In this document: piece after piece, positions 14,893 through 21,993 of the stretch
Layout of the letters: every line of letters starts with the position of its first letter
How positions within the stretch are numbered: the first letter of the stretch is position 1
Source of the DNA: UBA11540 sp045536425
GTDB taxonomy: Bacteria > Bacillota > Clostridia > Oscillospirales > Ruminococcaceae
Assembly (NCBI GenBank): GCA_045536425.1
Contig: JAZSNN010000013.1
Span: 1 to 31,927 of the forward strand
Length of the DNA stretch: 31,927 nucleotides
Direction of reading: 5' to 3'
Made by a program: the position numbers and the translations under genes
The notes under the pieces: model-generated
What the model saw: only the letters and a program-made list of their open reading frames with translations
What the model was told of the DNA's origin: nothing
Databases searched by the model: none

Positions 14893-15780
14893 ATGTACAG
14901 TGCGACCTATATTATAGGAAAAGAGCACGATGGAATGACCATAAAGGATTTTCTCAAAAAAATCCACGGCTACTCCACCCGTCAGATAATACGCATTAAA
15001 AAAGACGTGGATTCCATCCGTCTAAACGGTGAACACGTCTTTGTTGTTGTGCGCCTGAAAGAAGGCGATGAGCTGAAAATACGTCTGCAAGATGAGGCAA
15101 AGGAGGTTCCTCTATTTGAAGTGGAGGTGCCGATTGTTTTTGAAAATGATGACATTATCATATTCAACAAGCCTCCCTTTATGCCGTGTCATCAATCAAA
15201 GCTTCATCCCGCAGACACTTTGCAAAATTATTTTGCATATCTGATGAAACAGCGCGGAGAAAACATTACATTCCGTTGTCTCAACCGACTTGACCGTGAC
15301 ACCTCGGGATTAGTTGCCTGTGCAAAAAATCAGCTGACCGCCTCGCTTTTGGGCGGGAAACTTCAAAAAGAGTACTGCGCAATAGTCAGCGGCAAAGTCG
15401 ATGACAAGGGCAGGATCGATGCACCTATCGGCAGAGAGGACGAGTGTGAAATAACCCGCAAGGTTATGGAAAACGGGCAGAGAGCAGTCACACATTATGA
15501 ATGTTTATGCAAAAACGATGCATATTCATTTGTAAATATACATTTAGAAACAGGGCGCACACATCAAATCCGTGTTCATTTTTCGCACATAGGTCATTCG
15601 CTCATCGGTGACGAACTATACGGCGGCGACCATTCAATTATGGACAGACACGCGTTGCATTGCCGTAAGTTGACCTTTTCTACCCCGAGCGACCCCGAAG
15701 AACGTGTTGTTGAGTGCGAAATTTATGCAGATATGCTCAAAACCCTCAAAACAAGCGGTCTTTTATGTGAAAATACATAA
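14893..15780 (+). CDS. RluA-family RNA pseudouridine synthase
   Basis: 295 residues. The N-terminal S4-like RNA-binding region (about 12-70, KDFLKKIHGYSTRQIIRIKK) is followed by the catalytic domain with NRLDRDTSGL, in which D135 is the catalytic Asp. The C-terminal TGRTHQIRVHFSHIGHSLIGDELYGG motif is typical of RluA/RluD enzymes, which isomerise specific uridines in rRNA or tRNA. The exact target cannot be told. It starts 3 nt after folC, so it is part of that operon; no clear terminator hairpin follows. Confidence 0.92.
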   Translation: MYSATYIIGKEHDGMTIKDFLKKIHGYSTRQIIRIKKDVDSIRLNGEHVFVVVRLKEGDELKIRLQDEAKEVPLFEVEVPIVFENDDIIIFNKPPFMPCHQSKLHPADTLQNYFAYLMKQRGENITFRCLNRLDRDTSGLVACAKNQLTASLLGGKLQKEYCAIVSGKVDDKGRIDAPIGREDECEITRKVMENGQRAVTHYECLCKNDAYSFVNIHLETGRTHQIRVHFSHIGHSLIGDELYGGDHSIMDRHALHCRKLTFSTPSDPEERVVECEIYADMLKTLKTSGLLCENT

Positions 15781-15816
15781 AATTTAAAATTTTTTGTATT
15801 TTTTTACATTTTCCTA

Positions 15817-15844
15817 TTGCATTTTTGCAAAAAGAGTGTATAAT
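15817..15844 (+). promoter_or_regulatory. sigma-A promoter of the amino-acid ABC transporter operon
   Basis: TTGCAT (15817-15822), 16-nt spacer, perfect TATAAT (15839-15844). It lies about 45 nt before the ATG of the binding protein, in a very AT-rich gap. Confidence 0.75.
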
Positions 15845-15888
15845 TATAAATATCAGCACTTTGGTGCATATATTTTGGAGGAAAAATC

Positions 15889-16710
15889 ATGAAAAAGATT
15901 ATTGCTTTGACACTTGCAGTTCTTATGGTTGTCGCTTGCTTTGCAGGTTGCGGCGCTAAGGACGTAACACTCAAAATCCTTGATACAGAATATGCTGTTG
16001 AGGATTACGCTATCGCTCTTAACAAGGCTGACGAACAGCTCCTCGCTGACGTTGATGCTGCTTTGAAGGACCTCATCGCTGACGGTACTGTTCAGAAGAT
16101 CGTTGACAAGTACATCTCCGGTGTTGAAAACGACCTCGTTTTCCAGCAGGACGTTGAGGGCAAGGAAGAAATCAAGATGGGCACAAACGCTCAGTTCCCC
16201 CCTTATGAGTATATTGAGGGTGGAAAGATCATCGGTATCGATGCTGAGGTAGCTGCTGCTATCGCTGACAAGCTCGGCAAAAAGCTCGTTATCGAGGATA
16301 TGGAGTTTGACGCTATCATCGCTGCTATTCAGTCTGACAAGGTTGACTTCGGTATGGCCGGTATGACTGTTACCGAGGACAGAAAAGAGCAGGTTAACTT
16401 CTCTACCTCTTATGCTACAGGCGTTCAGGTTGTTATCGTTGCAGAGGGCTCCGAGCTCACAACAGTTGATGACCTTTTTGCTCTCAAGGCTGACGGAAGC
16501 AAGTGGAAGGTTGGCGTTCAGACCGGTACTACCGGCGACCTCTACTCCACCTGGGACCTCGAGGAACCCGAAGAGGGTGAGCCTACCGCTGTTGTAGAGA
16601 GATACAGCAAGGGCGCTGACGCTGTTCAGGCTCTTATCACCGGCAAGGTTGACTGTGTCATCATAGACAACGAGCCTGCAAAGGCTTTTGTGGCTGCTAA
16701 CAACAAGTAA
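15889..16710 (+). CDS. amino-acid ABC transporter substrate-binding lipoprotein, family 3, circularly permuted
   Basis: 273 residues, exported and lipid-anchored: hydrophobic signal and lipobox ending at C21 (CFAGC). Residues 95-273 match the start and middle of a polar amino-acid binding protein: KMGTNAQFPPYEYIEGG, GMAGMTVTEDRKEQVNFS (R165 is the expected carboxylate-binding Arg), VGVQTGTTGDLY and IIDNEPAKAF. The part that normally comes last in this family (strand LKILD, hinge strand ...EDYAIAL, then LLADVDAALKDLIADGT and IVDKY) is instead at residues 26-78, before the core and joined to it by a ~16-residue linker. The C-terminus stops just where that part would begin. GGAGG precedes the ATG. 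Ligand unknown. The start of a three-gene importer. Confidence 0.88.
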   Translation: MKKIIALTLAVLMVVACFAGCGAKDVTLKILDTEYAVEDYAIALNKADEQLLADVDAALKDLIADGTVQKIVDKYISGVENDLVFQQDVEGKEEIKMGTNAQFPPYEYIEGGKIIGIDAEVAAAIADKLGKKLVIEDMEFDAIIAAIQSDKVDFGMAGMTVTEDRKEQVNFSTSYATGVQVVIVAEGSELTTVDDLFALKADGSKWKVGVQTGTTGDLYSTWDLEEPEEGEPTAVVERYSKGADAVQALITGKVDCVIIDNEPAKAFVAANNK

Positions 16711-16728
16711 TTTACTTTAGTTTGTGAG

Positions 16729-16756
16729 ATAGTCCCCGTTTTTCGGGGGCTATTCT
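16729..16756 (+). promoter_or_regulatory. intercistronic hairpin between binding-protein and permease genes
   Basis: ATAGTCCCCG (16729-16738) pairs with 16744-16753 (one G-U) around TTTTT. Only a short, broken T-run follows, so it looks like a partial terminator or 3'-end stabiliser. This would let the binding protein be made in excess over the permease, a common arrangement in ABC importer operons. Confidence 0.6.
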
Positions 16757-16780
16757 ATTGATTTTCAGAGAGGTGATCTG

Positions 16781-17563
16781 ATGCAGGAATTTTTTAGTTC
16801 TGTAAAGGATTGGTTTTTGATGGTTTGGGACTCTATCGTTCTTATGTGGAACGATTTTGCAGACGAATTTGTCCTGAACTTTGTGGTAGACAACCGTTGG
16901 AAATACCTTACTGACGGTCTTTTGACCACCCTTGAAGTTACCTTCTTCGCTCTTCTTTTGGGTATCGCTATCGGTGTTGTTGTGGCGGTCGTTCGTTCGA
17001 CACACGACAAGACCGTTGATGATATGAACCCCGGTATCGGAAGGTTCTTTTTAAAGTTTTTTGACAAGGTTTGCCGCGTGTATCTCACCGTTATCCGCGG
17101 TACTCCCGTTGTCGTTCAGCTGATGCTCATATACTATGTTATCCTCGCGTCGCTCACAAACAAGGTGCTCATTGCTTCCCTTGCGTTTGGTATTAACTCG
17201 GGCGCATACGTTGCTGAGATAATCCGAAGCGGTATTATGTCCATCGACAAGGGTCAATTTGAGGCAGGAAGAAGCCTTGGATTCAACTATGTGCAGACAA
17301 TGTGGCACATTATTATTCCGCAGGCGTTTAAAACCATTCTCCCCACCCTTGCAAACGAGTTTATCGTGCTCATAAAGGAAACCTCGGTTGCGGGTTACGT
17401 CGCTTTGCAGGATCTCACAAAGGGCGGAGATATCATCCGAAGCCGTACATACTCGGCATTTATGCCACTTATCGCAGTGGCGCTTATTTACCTTGTTATC
17501 GTTATGTTCTTTACCTGGCTTGTGGGCATCCTTGAGAGGAGGTTGAGAAACAGTGACCACTGA
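16781..17563 (+). CDS. amino-acid ABC transporter permease (HisM/GlnP type)
   Basis: 260-residue inner-membrane permease. Main hydrophobic segments lie at about 54-71, 108-127, 129-146 and 228-250. The cytoplasmic EAA loop that contacts the ATPase is EAGRSLGFNYVQTMWHIIIP (161-180). Compared with the usual ~215-220 residues it has an N-terminal extension of about 40 residues (MQEFFSSVKDWFLMVWDSIV...) that is hydrophobic and Trp-rich. AGAGAGGTGAT provides the ribosome site. Only one permease gene is present, so it probably works as a homodimer. It overlaps the ATPase gene by 11 nt. Confidence 0.92.
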   Translation: MQEFFSSVKDWFLMVWDSIVLMWNDFADEFVLNFVVDNRWKYLTDGLLTTLEVTFFALLLGIAIGVVVAVVRSTHDKTVDDMNPGIGRFFLKFFDKVCRVYLTVIRGTPVVVQLMLIYYVILASLTNKVLIASLAFGINSGAYVAEIIRSGIMSIDKGQFEAGRSLGFNYVQTMWHIIIPQAFKTILPTLANEFIVLIKETSVAGYVALQDLTKGGDIIRSRTYSAFMPLIAVALIYLVIVMFFTWLVGILERRLRNSDH

Positions 17564-18293
17564 TAAAACTCTCATAAAGGTTGATAATCTGCAAAAATCA
17601 TTTGGAAAGCTCAACGTTCTCAACGGAATCAACGAGGATATCAAAAAAGGCGACGTTGTGGTTGTCATCGGCCCTTCGGGCTCGGGAAAATCGACGTTTT
17701 TGCGTTGTCTGAATCTCCTTGAAAAGCCTACGGGCGGTGCTATATACTTTGACGGTGAGGACATTCTTGCAAAGTCCTGCAACAAAAACAAGCTCCGCGA
17801 GAAGATGGGCATGGTGTTTCAGCACTTTAATCTGTTTCCTCACCTGACCATTCTCAAAAACATAACCTTGGCTCCCGTTGAGCTCGGACTTATGAGCAAG
17901 GAAGAAGCAAACGAGAAAGCTATGGCACTTCTGAAAAGAATTGGTCTTCAGGAAAAGGCAAAAGCCTATCCCTCACAGCTCTCGGGAGGACAGAAGCAGA
18001 GAATCGCTATTGTTCGTGCCCTTGCGATGAACCCGCAGGTTATGCTCTTTGACGAGCCTACTTCCGCACTCGATCCCGAGATGGTCGGAGAGGTTTTGGA
18101 GCTGATGAAAGAGCTCGCAAAGGACGGAATGACGATGGTTGTCGTCACTCACGAAATGGGTTTTGCGCGCGAGGTTGCTACCCGCGTGGTATTTATGGAC
18201 GAGGGGTTGATTCTGGAGGAGGCTTCTCCCGAGGAATTTTTCTCAAATCCCAAAAACCCAAGACTCCGCGATTTTCTTTCAAAGGTTCTTTAA
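17553..18293 (+). CDS. amino-acid ABC transporter ATP-binding protein
   Basis: 246-residue ATPase of the GlnQ/HisP type. Walker A GPSGSGKST, Q-loop VFQHFNLFPH, signature LSGGQKQR, Walker B VMLFDEPTSALD and the switch His in VVTHEMG are all intact. GTG start at 17553 with GAGAGGAGG upstream, within the 3' end of the permease gene, so translation is coupled. Drives import of the ligand bound by the lipoprotein encoded at 15889. Confidence 0.95.
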   Translation: MTTDKTLIKVDNLQKSFGKLNVLNGINEDIKKGDVVVVIGPSGSGKSTFLRCLNLLEKPTGGAIYFDGEDILAKSCNKNKLREKMGMVFQHFNLFPHLTILKNITLAPVELGLMSKEEANEKAMALLKRIGLQEKAKAYPSQLSGGQKQRIAIVRALAMNPQVMLFDEPTSALDPEMVGEVLELMKELAKDGMTMVVVTHEMGFAREVATRVVFMDEGLILEEASPEEFFSNPKNPRLRDFLSKVL

Positions 18294-18300
18294 AAAAGCT

Positions 18301-18334
18301 ATTCCCCGATGGATTTTCCATCGGGGAATTTTTT
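18301..18334. terminator. bidirectional terminator after the ABC operon
   Basis: Arms 18301-18313 and 18317-18329 are perfectly complementary over 13 bp with a 3-nt loop and a following T-run. The minus strand also reads into T, ending the convergent FTR-like gene (stop at 18333). Confidence 0.9.
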
Positions 18335-18533
18335 AATCTTTGGATTTATAGTAAAGCATACAGTGACAATAGCCTTCAAAATCGGGGTCGTTTATCTGCT
18401 CTCTGAATTCCTTGCAGATGCATTTAAACTCCTCGGTTTTGGGCAGACGGCAGGGGCAGTAGCCGTCGCGCATCTTTAGTCCCTCTTTTATTTTCTTTAC
18501 GACTTCCTTGTCTTCGTTGAATCGAACTGCCAT
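18333..18533 (-). CDS. ferredoxin-thioredoxin reductase catalytic-subunit-like protein
   Basis: A 66-residue protein with the six-cysteine pattern of FtrB: CPC (26, 28), CIC (38, 40) and CHC (56, 58), with CHCMLYY matching the family C-terminus. In characterised FTRs four of these cysteines hold a 4Fe-4S cluster and two form the redox disulphide beside it. All six are kept here. It is shorter than the plant and cyanobacterial catalytic chain and has no partner variable subunit in the window. It is translationally coupled to the upstream cyclophilin (TAATG overlap). It may reduce thioredoxin-like partners with ferredoxin in this anaerobe (inference). Confidence 0.8.
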   Translation of the reverse strand: MAVRFNEDKEVVKKIKEGLKMRDGYCPCRLPKTEEFKCICKEFREQINDPDFEGYCHCMLYYKSKD

Positions 18534-19228
18534 TATTCAGACACCTCAACTGTCAAAATGAGAACGTCAACTCTAGGCTTGGAGTTTGCGTTTACGTCAA
18601 CGTTTGCGATAGCTTCAACAACGTCCATTCCCTCGATAACCTGACCGAAAACGGTGTGCTTTGTATCGAGCCAATAGGTTCCGCCAACAGCCTTGTACTG
18701 CTCAACTGCAGCCTTGGGCCAGCCTGCGCTTTCCATCTGCTTTAGGATATCAGCCTCAACAGAGCTGTTCTGTACGATAAAGAATTGACTTGTGTTGGAG
18801 CAAGTGTCGCCTGTATTTGCCATTGAAACCGCGCCATAGAAGTGGAAAAGCTCGAGGTTTACTTCGTTTTTAAAGGGCTCGCCCCAGATGCTGTCTCCGC
18901 CGTAGCCTGTGCCTGTGGGGTCGCCTGTCTGAATCATAAAGTCCTTGATTACTCTATGGAAGGTGACGTTGTCATAGTAGCCTTTTTTTGCAAGACCGAT
19001 GAAGTTTTCTACCGCTTTGGGTGCTTTTTCGGGGAAAAATCTGATCTTGATATCACCCATTGTGGTCTTTATGGTAGCGATGGTTTCATTTTCTTTGAGT
19101 TGTGAAAACTGCAACATTTCTTCATTTCCTTTCTTTAACAGCTCGTCGCCCGTTACCCTTTCCTCTGAGCAAGAGGCTATTGTAAGTGTCACGAGAACGA
19201 GACAGATTAGTCCTATAAGTTTTTTCAT
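18533..19228 (-). CDS. cyclophilin-type peptidyl-prolyl cis-trans isomerase, lipoprotein
   Basis: 231 residues. A lipoprotein signal ends at C20 (TIASC), so it acts on the outer face of the membrane. The cyclophilin core is complete: VTFHRVIKDFMIQTGDP supplies the catalytic Arg, Phe and Gln, SQFFIVQN the Phe, and LDTKHTVFGQV the His. It isomerises Xaa-Pro bonds in exported proteins. It overlaps the preceding cyclophilin gene by 4 nt (ATGA) and the FTR-like gene by 1 nt, forming a three-gene operon. Confidence 0.93.
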   Translation of the reverse strand: MKKLIGLICLVLVTLTIASCSEERVTGDELLKKGNEEMLQFSQLKENETIATIKTTMGDIKIRFFPEKAPKAVENFIGLAKKGYYDNVTFHRVIKDFMIQTGDPTGTGYGGDSIWGEPFKNEVNLELFHFYGAVSMANTGDTCSNTSQFFIVQNSSVEADILKQMESAGWPKAAVEQYKAVGGTYWLDTKHTVFGQVIEGMDVVEAIANVDVNANSKPRVDVLILTVEVSE

Positions 19229-19944
19229 TTTTCTTCTCCATAGCTTATGATTTCAATTTTTTCTATCTTAACATCGGTCAGAGGTCTTCCTGTTTTATCT
19301 TCGAGCTCTACCTTGTTGATAGCGTTTACTGTTTCGATTCCCTCGAAAATCTGTGCAAAGACGGTGTGTCTTGCGTCGAGAGACGGTGCTCCGCCGTTGT
19401 TTTGGTACTGTTCTACCAGCGACTCTGGGTAGCCATATCTTTGCATACTCTTGATGGTGTTATCGGGAACAGTTACGTTACCCAAAATCAAAAATCGGCT
19501 GTCGCCCTTGCCCGTTTCGGTGCTGATAGCGGATACCGAGCCCGAGAAGTGCCAAAGTGCATCGGTACACTCATTGTCAAAGGGTTTTCCCTCGTTGAAG
19601 ATACTTTTATACCCGATCCCCTGATTGTCGGGCGAGCCACCCATAAAAGCATTGTTAGGGTCGACGCAGAACACGTAGCTTTCGTTGTAGTAGCCTTCTT
19701 TTGCAAGGGTTATAAAATTTTCAACTGCATTTGGTGCATACTGCGGGAAAAACTTCATCTTGAAGGTTCCAAACGAGGTGGTGACTACCGCTATCTCCTC
19801 CCCTTCTTTTGGAAGAGAAAGCTGTGTTTCAAAATCGAAGAGCGTTTCGTCTATCTCGGTTTTCTGCTCCTCGAATAGAGCGCAGGAGGTAATGCTCAAA
19901 AGCATTATCAGCGCTAATATGACCGCGGTGATTTTTCTTGTCAT
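19225..19944 (-). CDS. cyclophilin-like lipoprotein with degenerate active site
   Basis: 239 residues from the ATG at 19944, which has GGAAGG 9 nt upstream; the in-frame TTG at 19980 and ATG at 19953 are less suited. Lipoprotein signal ends at C21 (SITSC). It shares the cyclophilin fold with its downstream neighbour (AVVTTSFGTFKMKFFPQYAPNAVENF, LDARHTVFAQIFEG). In the active-site strand, however, the usual FHRVI...FMIQGGDP is replaced by YVFCVDPNNAFMGGSPD: the catalytic Arg and Gln are both missing. It probably arose by tandem duplication and may be a chaperone or binding protein rather than an efficient isomerase (inference). Confidence 0.85.
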   Translation of the reverse strand: MTRKITAVILALIMLLSITSCALFEEQKTEIDETLFDFETQLSLPKEGEEIAVVTTSFGTFKMKFFPQYAPNAVENFITLAKEGYYNESYVFCVDPNNAFMGGSPDNQGIGYKSIFNEGKPFDNECTDALWHFSGSVSAISTETGKGDSRFLILGNVTVPDNTIKSMQRYGYPESLVEQYQNNGGAPSLDARHTVFAQIFEGIETVNAINKVELEDKTGRPLTDVKIEKIEIISYGEEK

Positions 19945-19979
19945 CGTTATCATCCTTCCGCTTTTATTATCTACTAACA

Positions 19980-20008
19980 AGTATACTCTAATAAAGCAAT
20001 AATTTCAA
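19980..20008 (-). promoter_or_regulatory. sigma-A promoter of the cyclophilin-FTR operon
   Basis: Minus strand TTGAAA (20008-20003), 17-nt spacer, TATACT (19985-19980). It lies 35 nt before the ATG at 19944. Confidence 0.75.
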
Positions 20009-20023
20009 TAACATTTTGTGAAC

Positions 20024-20902
20024 TCACAGCGTCAAAGCGAGATAAAGTGTTTTTTCAAGTCTTTCATAAATGCTGTCAAGGTCTTGTATCGGCAGGGGGT
20101 TTTTGCCTTTTCCGATCTCGATTGTAAAGGCTGGGCGGGACAGCTTTTCGATAAACCAATCCTTGAAGCCTCCGTGAGATGCGAGTCCGTCTTGGGTTGA
20201 AATCTTATATCCGCTCGACTGTGCAAGAAGCTCTGCCATCAGTCGCGAACGGGTAGGAGTATTTTTGCCGTACTGATAAAAAATTTCTTCTCCCTGCGAA
20301 TGAAAGGCAAAAGCAGTCTGCACGTCAAAAAGCCTACAGATTGAGGCGAGAGCTTTGGTTTCGGGCTCACTGAAGGGATATTCTCCGCCATAGCGTGTGG
20401 GTGACGGCGAGATTATACCGGCGTTTATTTCGAGCTTTTTGAGGGTGTTAAAGCCTGCGTCAAAGTTATGATTTAGGTCGACACCGTTTGCATTTGCCTG
20501 CCATTTTGAAAGGTCGCCGTTTGATATCATTTTTACAAAGTCTGCGCGTTCTTTTGCGCCCTTGAGTCCGTTCAAAACTATTTCCACTCCGTCGGGATTC
20601 AAACACGGGATTATTATAACTCCCCTGTTTTCGAGGCGGGACAGCACCTCTTCCCTTTTTGAAAGGTCAAAGCAGAATCTGAAAAGCAGTAGTGTGGTCA
20701 GCCACTCGAGCGCGTGGACCCCTCCGACAAAGAGTGTACTGCCTCTGAGTTTCCCCGCTCCTAAAGCGTAGATATTTCTACCGAGAACGCTTCGACCTAT
20801 CGAAAAAACCTTGAACTTTTCGCGCTTTTTCAGTTCAAAAACAGAGGCGCAAATCCACTGATAATCGGGTGGCGAGGGTAAAAACGATGTTTCTTCCTTC
20901 AA
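20024..20902 (-). CDS. M14-family zinc carboxypeptidase
   Basis: 292-residue metallopeptidase. The zinc ligands are H63 and E66 (GVHALEW) and H201 (FAFHSQGEE); the general base is E262 (FTIEIG). The substrate-binding segments LNPDGVE and GVDLNHNF are those of the bacterial gamma-D-glutamyl-diamino-acid (peptidoglycan) endopeptidase branch. No signal peptide is seen. TTG start with GGGGAAG about 7 nt upstream; no ATG fits better. If the peptidoglycan assignment holds, a cytosolic location would suggest muropeptide recycling, or action inside the forespore or mother cell. Stands alone, 79 nt before the cyclophilin operon on the same strand. Confidence 0.87.
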   Translation of the reverse strand: MKEETSFLPSPPDYQWICASVFELKKREKFKVFSIGRSVLGRNIYALGAGKLRGSTLFVGGVHALEWLTTLLLFRFCFDLSKREEVLSRLENRGVIIIPCLNPDGVEIVLNGLKGAKERADFVKMISNGDLSKWQANANGVDLNHNFDAGFNTLKKLEINAGIISPSPTRYGGEYPFSEPETKALASICRLFDVQTAFAFHSQGEEIFYQYGKNTPTRSRLMAELLAQSSGYKISTQDGLASHGGFKDWFIEKLSRPAFTIEIGKGKNPLPIQDLDSIYERLEKTLYLALTL

Positions 20903-20971
20903 CGGTATCTTCCCCTTTTGTTTTTTATGTTAATTTATACAGTTTTTGGGGTTGTACTTATTACATAACAG

Positions 20972-21000
20972 TTGAAAAATCAAAAGAATATTGGTATAAT
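20972..21000 (+). promoter_or_regulatory. sigma-A promoter of the tepA-ftsK operon
   Basis: TTGAAA (20972-20977), 17-nt spacer, perfect TATAAT (20995-21000). It lies 79 nt before the tepA start. The leader is AT-rich with no strong hairpin. Confidence 0.8.
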
Positions 21001-21079
21001 GAAATGTGAGGTTTATAGCATATAAAACCGCCTTTTTGTGAATAATATTTCAGGTAGAATATTTTCGGAGGCGCTTTAT

Positions 21080-21793
21080 ATGTCTGATAACACAAAAAAC
21101 GATGAAAAGGGCATTGACTCCCGCTCAGAACAGATTATCGAAATGGGTTCGGTGACCTCGGCAAGAGGGAAATACGTTATCCATTGTCTGAGCATTGTTG
21201 GACAGATTGAGGGGCATTTCATTCTCCCGCCACAGAACAAAACCACAAAGTATGAACACGTTATTCCACAGCTTGTAGCGATTGAACAAGACCCCGAAAT
21301 TGAAGGGCTTATCATTGTTCTCAACACCGTCGGAGGCGACGTTGAAGCGGGACTCGCGATTGCAGAGCTGATCGCGGGAATGAAGAAGCCGACTGTGTCG
21401 CTCGTTTTGGGCGGAGGTCACTCTATCGGTGTTCCGCTTGCGGTGAGCGCGAGGTGCTCGTTTATCGCACCATCGGCGACAATGACAATACATCCCGTGA
21501 GGATGAACGGACTTGTTTTGGGAGTTCCGCAAACCTTATCTTATTTTGATAAAATGCAGGAACGCACCATAAACTTTATTGTCCAAAACTCAAAGGTTGA
21601 TGCCGACAGACTCCACGCGCTTATGATGCAGACGGGCGAGATGGTTATGGACGTTGGCACTATTATCGACGGTGAGCAGGCTGTCAAGGAAGGAATCATC
21701 GACAGGCTCGGTTCTCTTTCCGATGCGATCGAAGAACTTTATTCTATGATCGAGGAGGAAAAGGATGTTTCTGTACACGATGCTGAGCGCTGA
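21080..21793 (+). CDS. tepA: ClpP-class serine peptidase, TepA-like
   Basis: 237 residues. The ClpP/crotonase-like fold is seen in GLIIVLNTVGGDVEAGLAIAELI. The nucleophile S115 lies in GGGHSIGVPLAV and the His H138 in SATMTIHPVRMNG. This is the TepA (YmfB) type rather than the housekeeping ClpP (GxSAS is replaced by GHSIG). GGAGG precedes the ATG at 21080, so the longer frame from 21038 is rejected. In Bacillus tepA is followed by ylzJ and spoIIIE, as here apart from an inserted uppP, which supports the assignment. Its substrates are poorly known. Confidence 0.88.
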   Translation: MSDNTKNDEKGIDSRSEQIIEMGSVTSARGKYVIHCLSIVGQIEGHFILPPQNKTTKYEHVIPQLVAIEQDPEIEGLIIVLNTVGGDVEAGLAIAELIAGMKKPTVSLVLGGGHSIGVPLAVSARCSFIAPSATMTIHPVRMNGLVLGVPQTLSYFDKMQERTINFIVQNSKVDADRLHALMMQTGEMVMDVGTIIDGEQAVKEGIIDRLGSLSDAIEELYSMIEEEKDVSVHDAER

Positions 21794-21962
21794 GCAGGTT
21801 TTCCCGCTCGAGCCCTGCGAGATGAAGACGACAAAGGTCGAAAACGATTTTTTTGAGTGTTACGAACAAGGTGGCAAAACCTATCTTTCGAGGGTGATTT
21901 CCACCGACCCCAAAAAATTTCTCGACAAAAGATACACCATTGGCGGAGAGTTTTTAGGTTGA
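21765..21962 (+). CDS. YlzJ-like small protein
   Basis: 65 residues. It begins MFLYTMLSAEQVFPLE and ends with STDPKKFLDKRYTIGGEF, the pattern of the YlzJ-like family usually encoded between tepA and spoIIIE. GAGGAGG lies 8 nt before the ATG, inside tepA; the genes overlap by 29 nt. Function unknown in the family. The conserved position suggests a role linked to TepA or the translocase. Confidence 0.82.
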   Translation: MFLYTMLSAEQVFPLEPCEMKTTKVENDFFECYEQGGKTYLSRVISTDPKKFLDKRYTIGGEFLG

Positions 21963-21993
21963 CTTTCCGCAATACATATAAAGGAGACAGCGT

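Noticed and set aside
16711..16780. Possibility that the missing C-terminal part of the binding protein lies just downstream after a frameshift
   Set aside because: Only about 70 nt remain before the permease gene, they contain a hairpin, and the canonical C-terminal segment is already present at the N-terminus.
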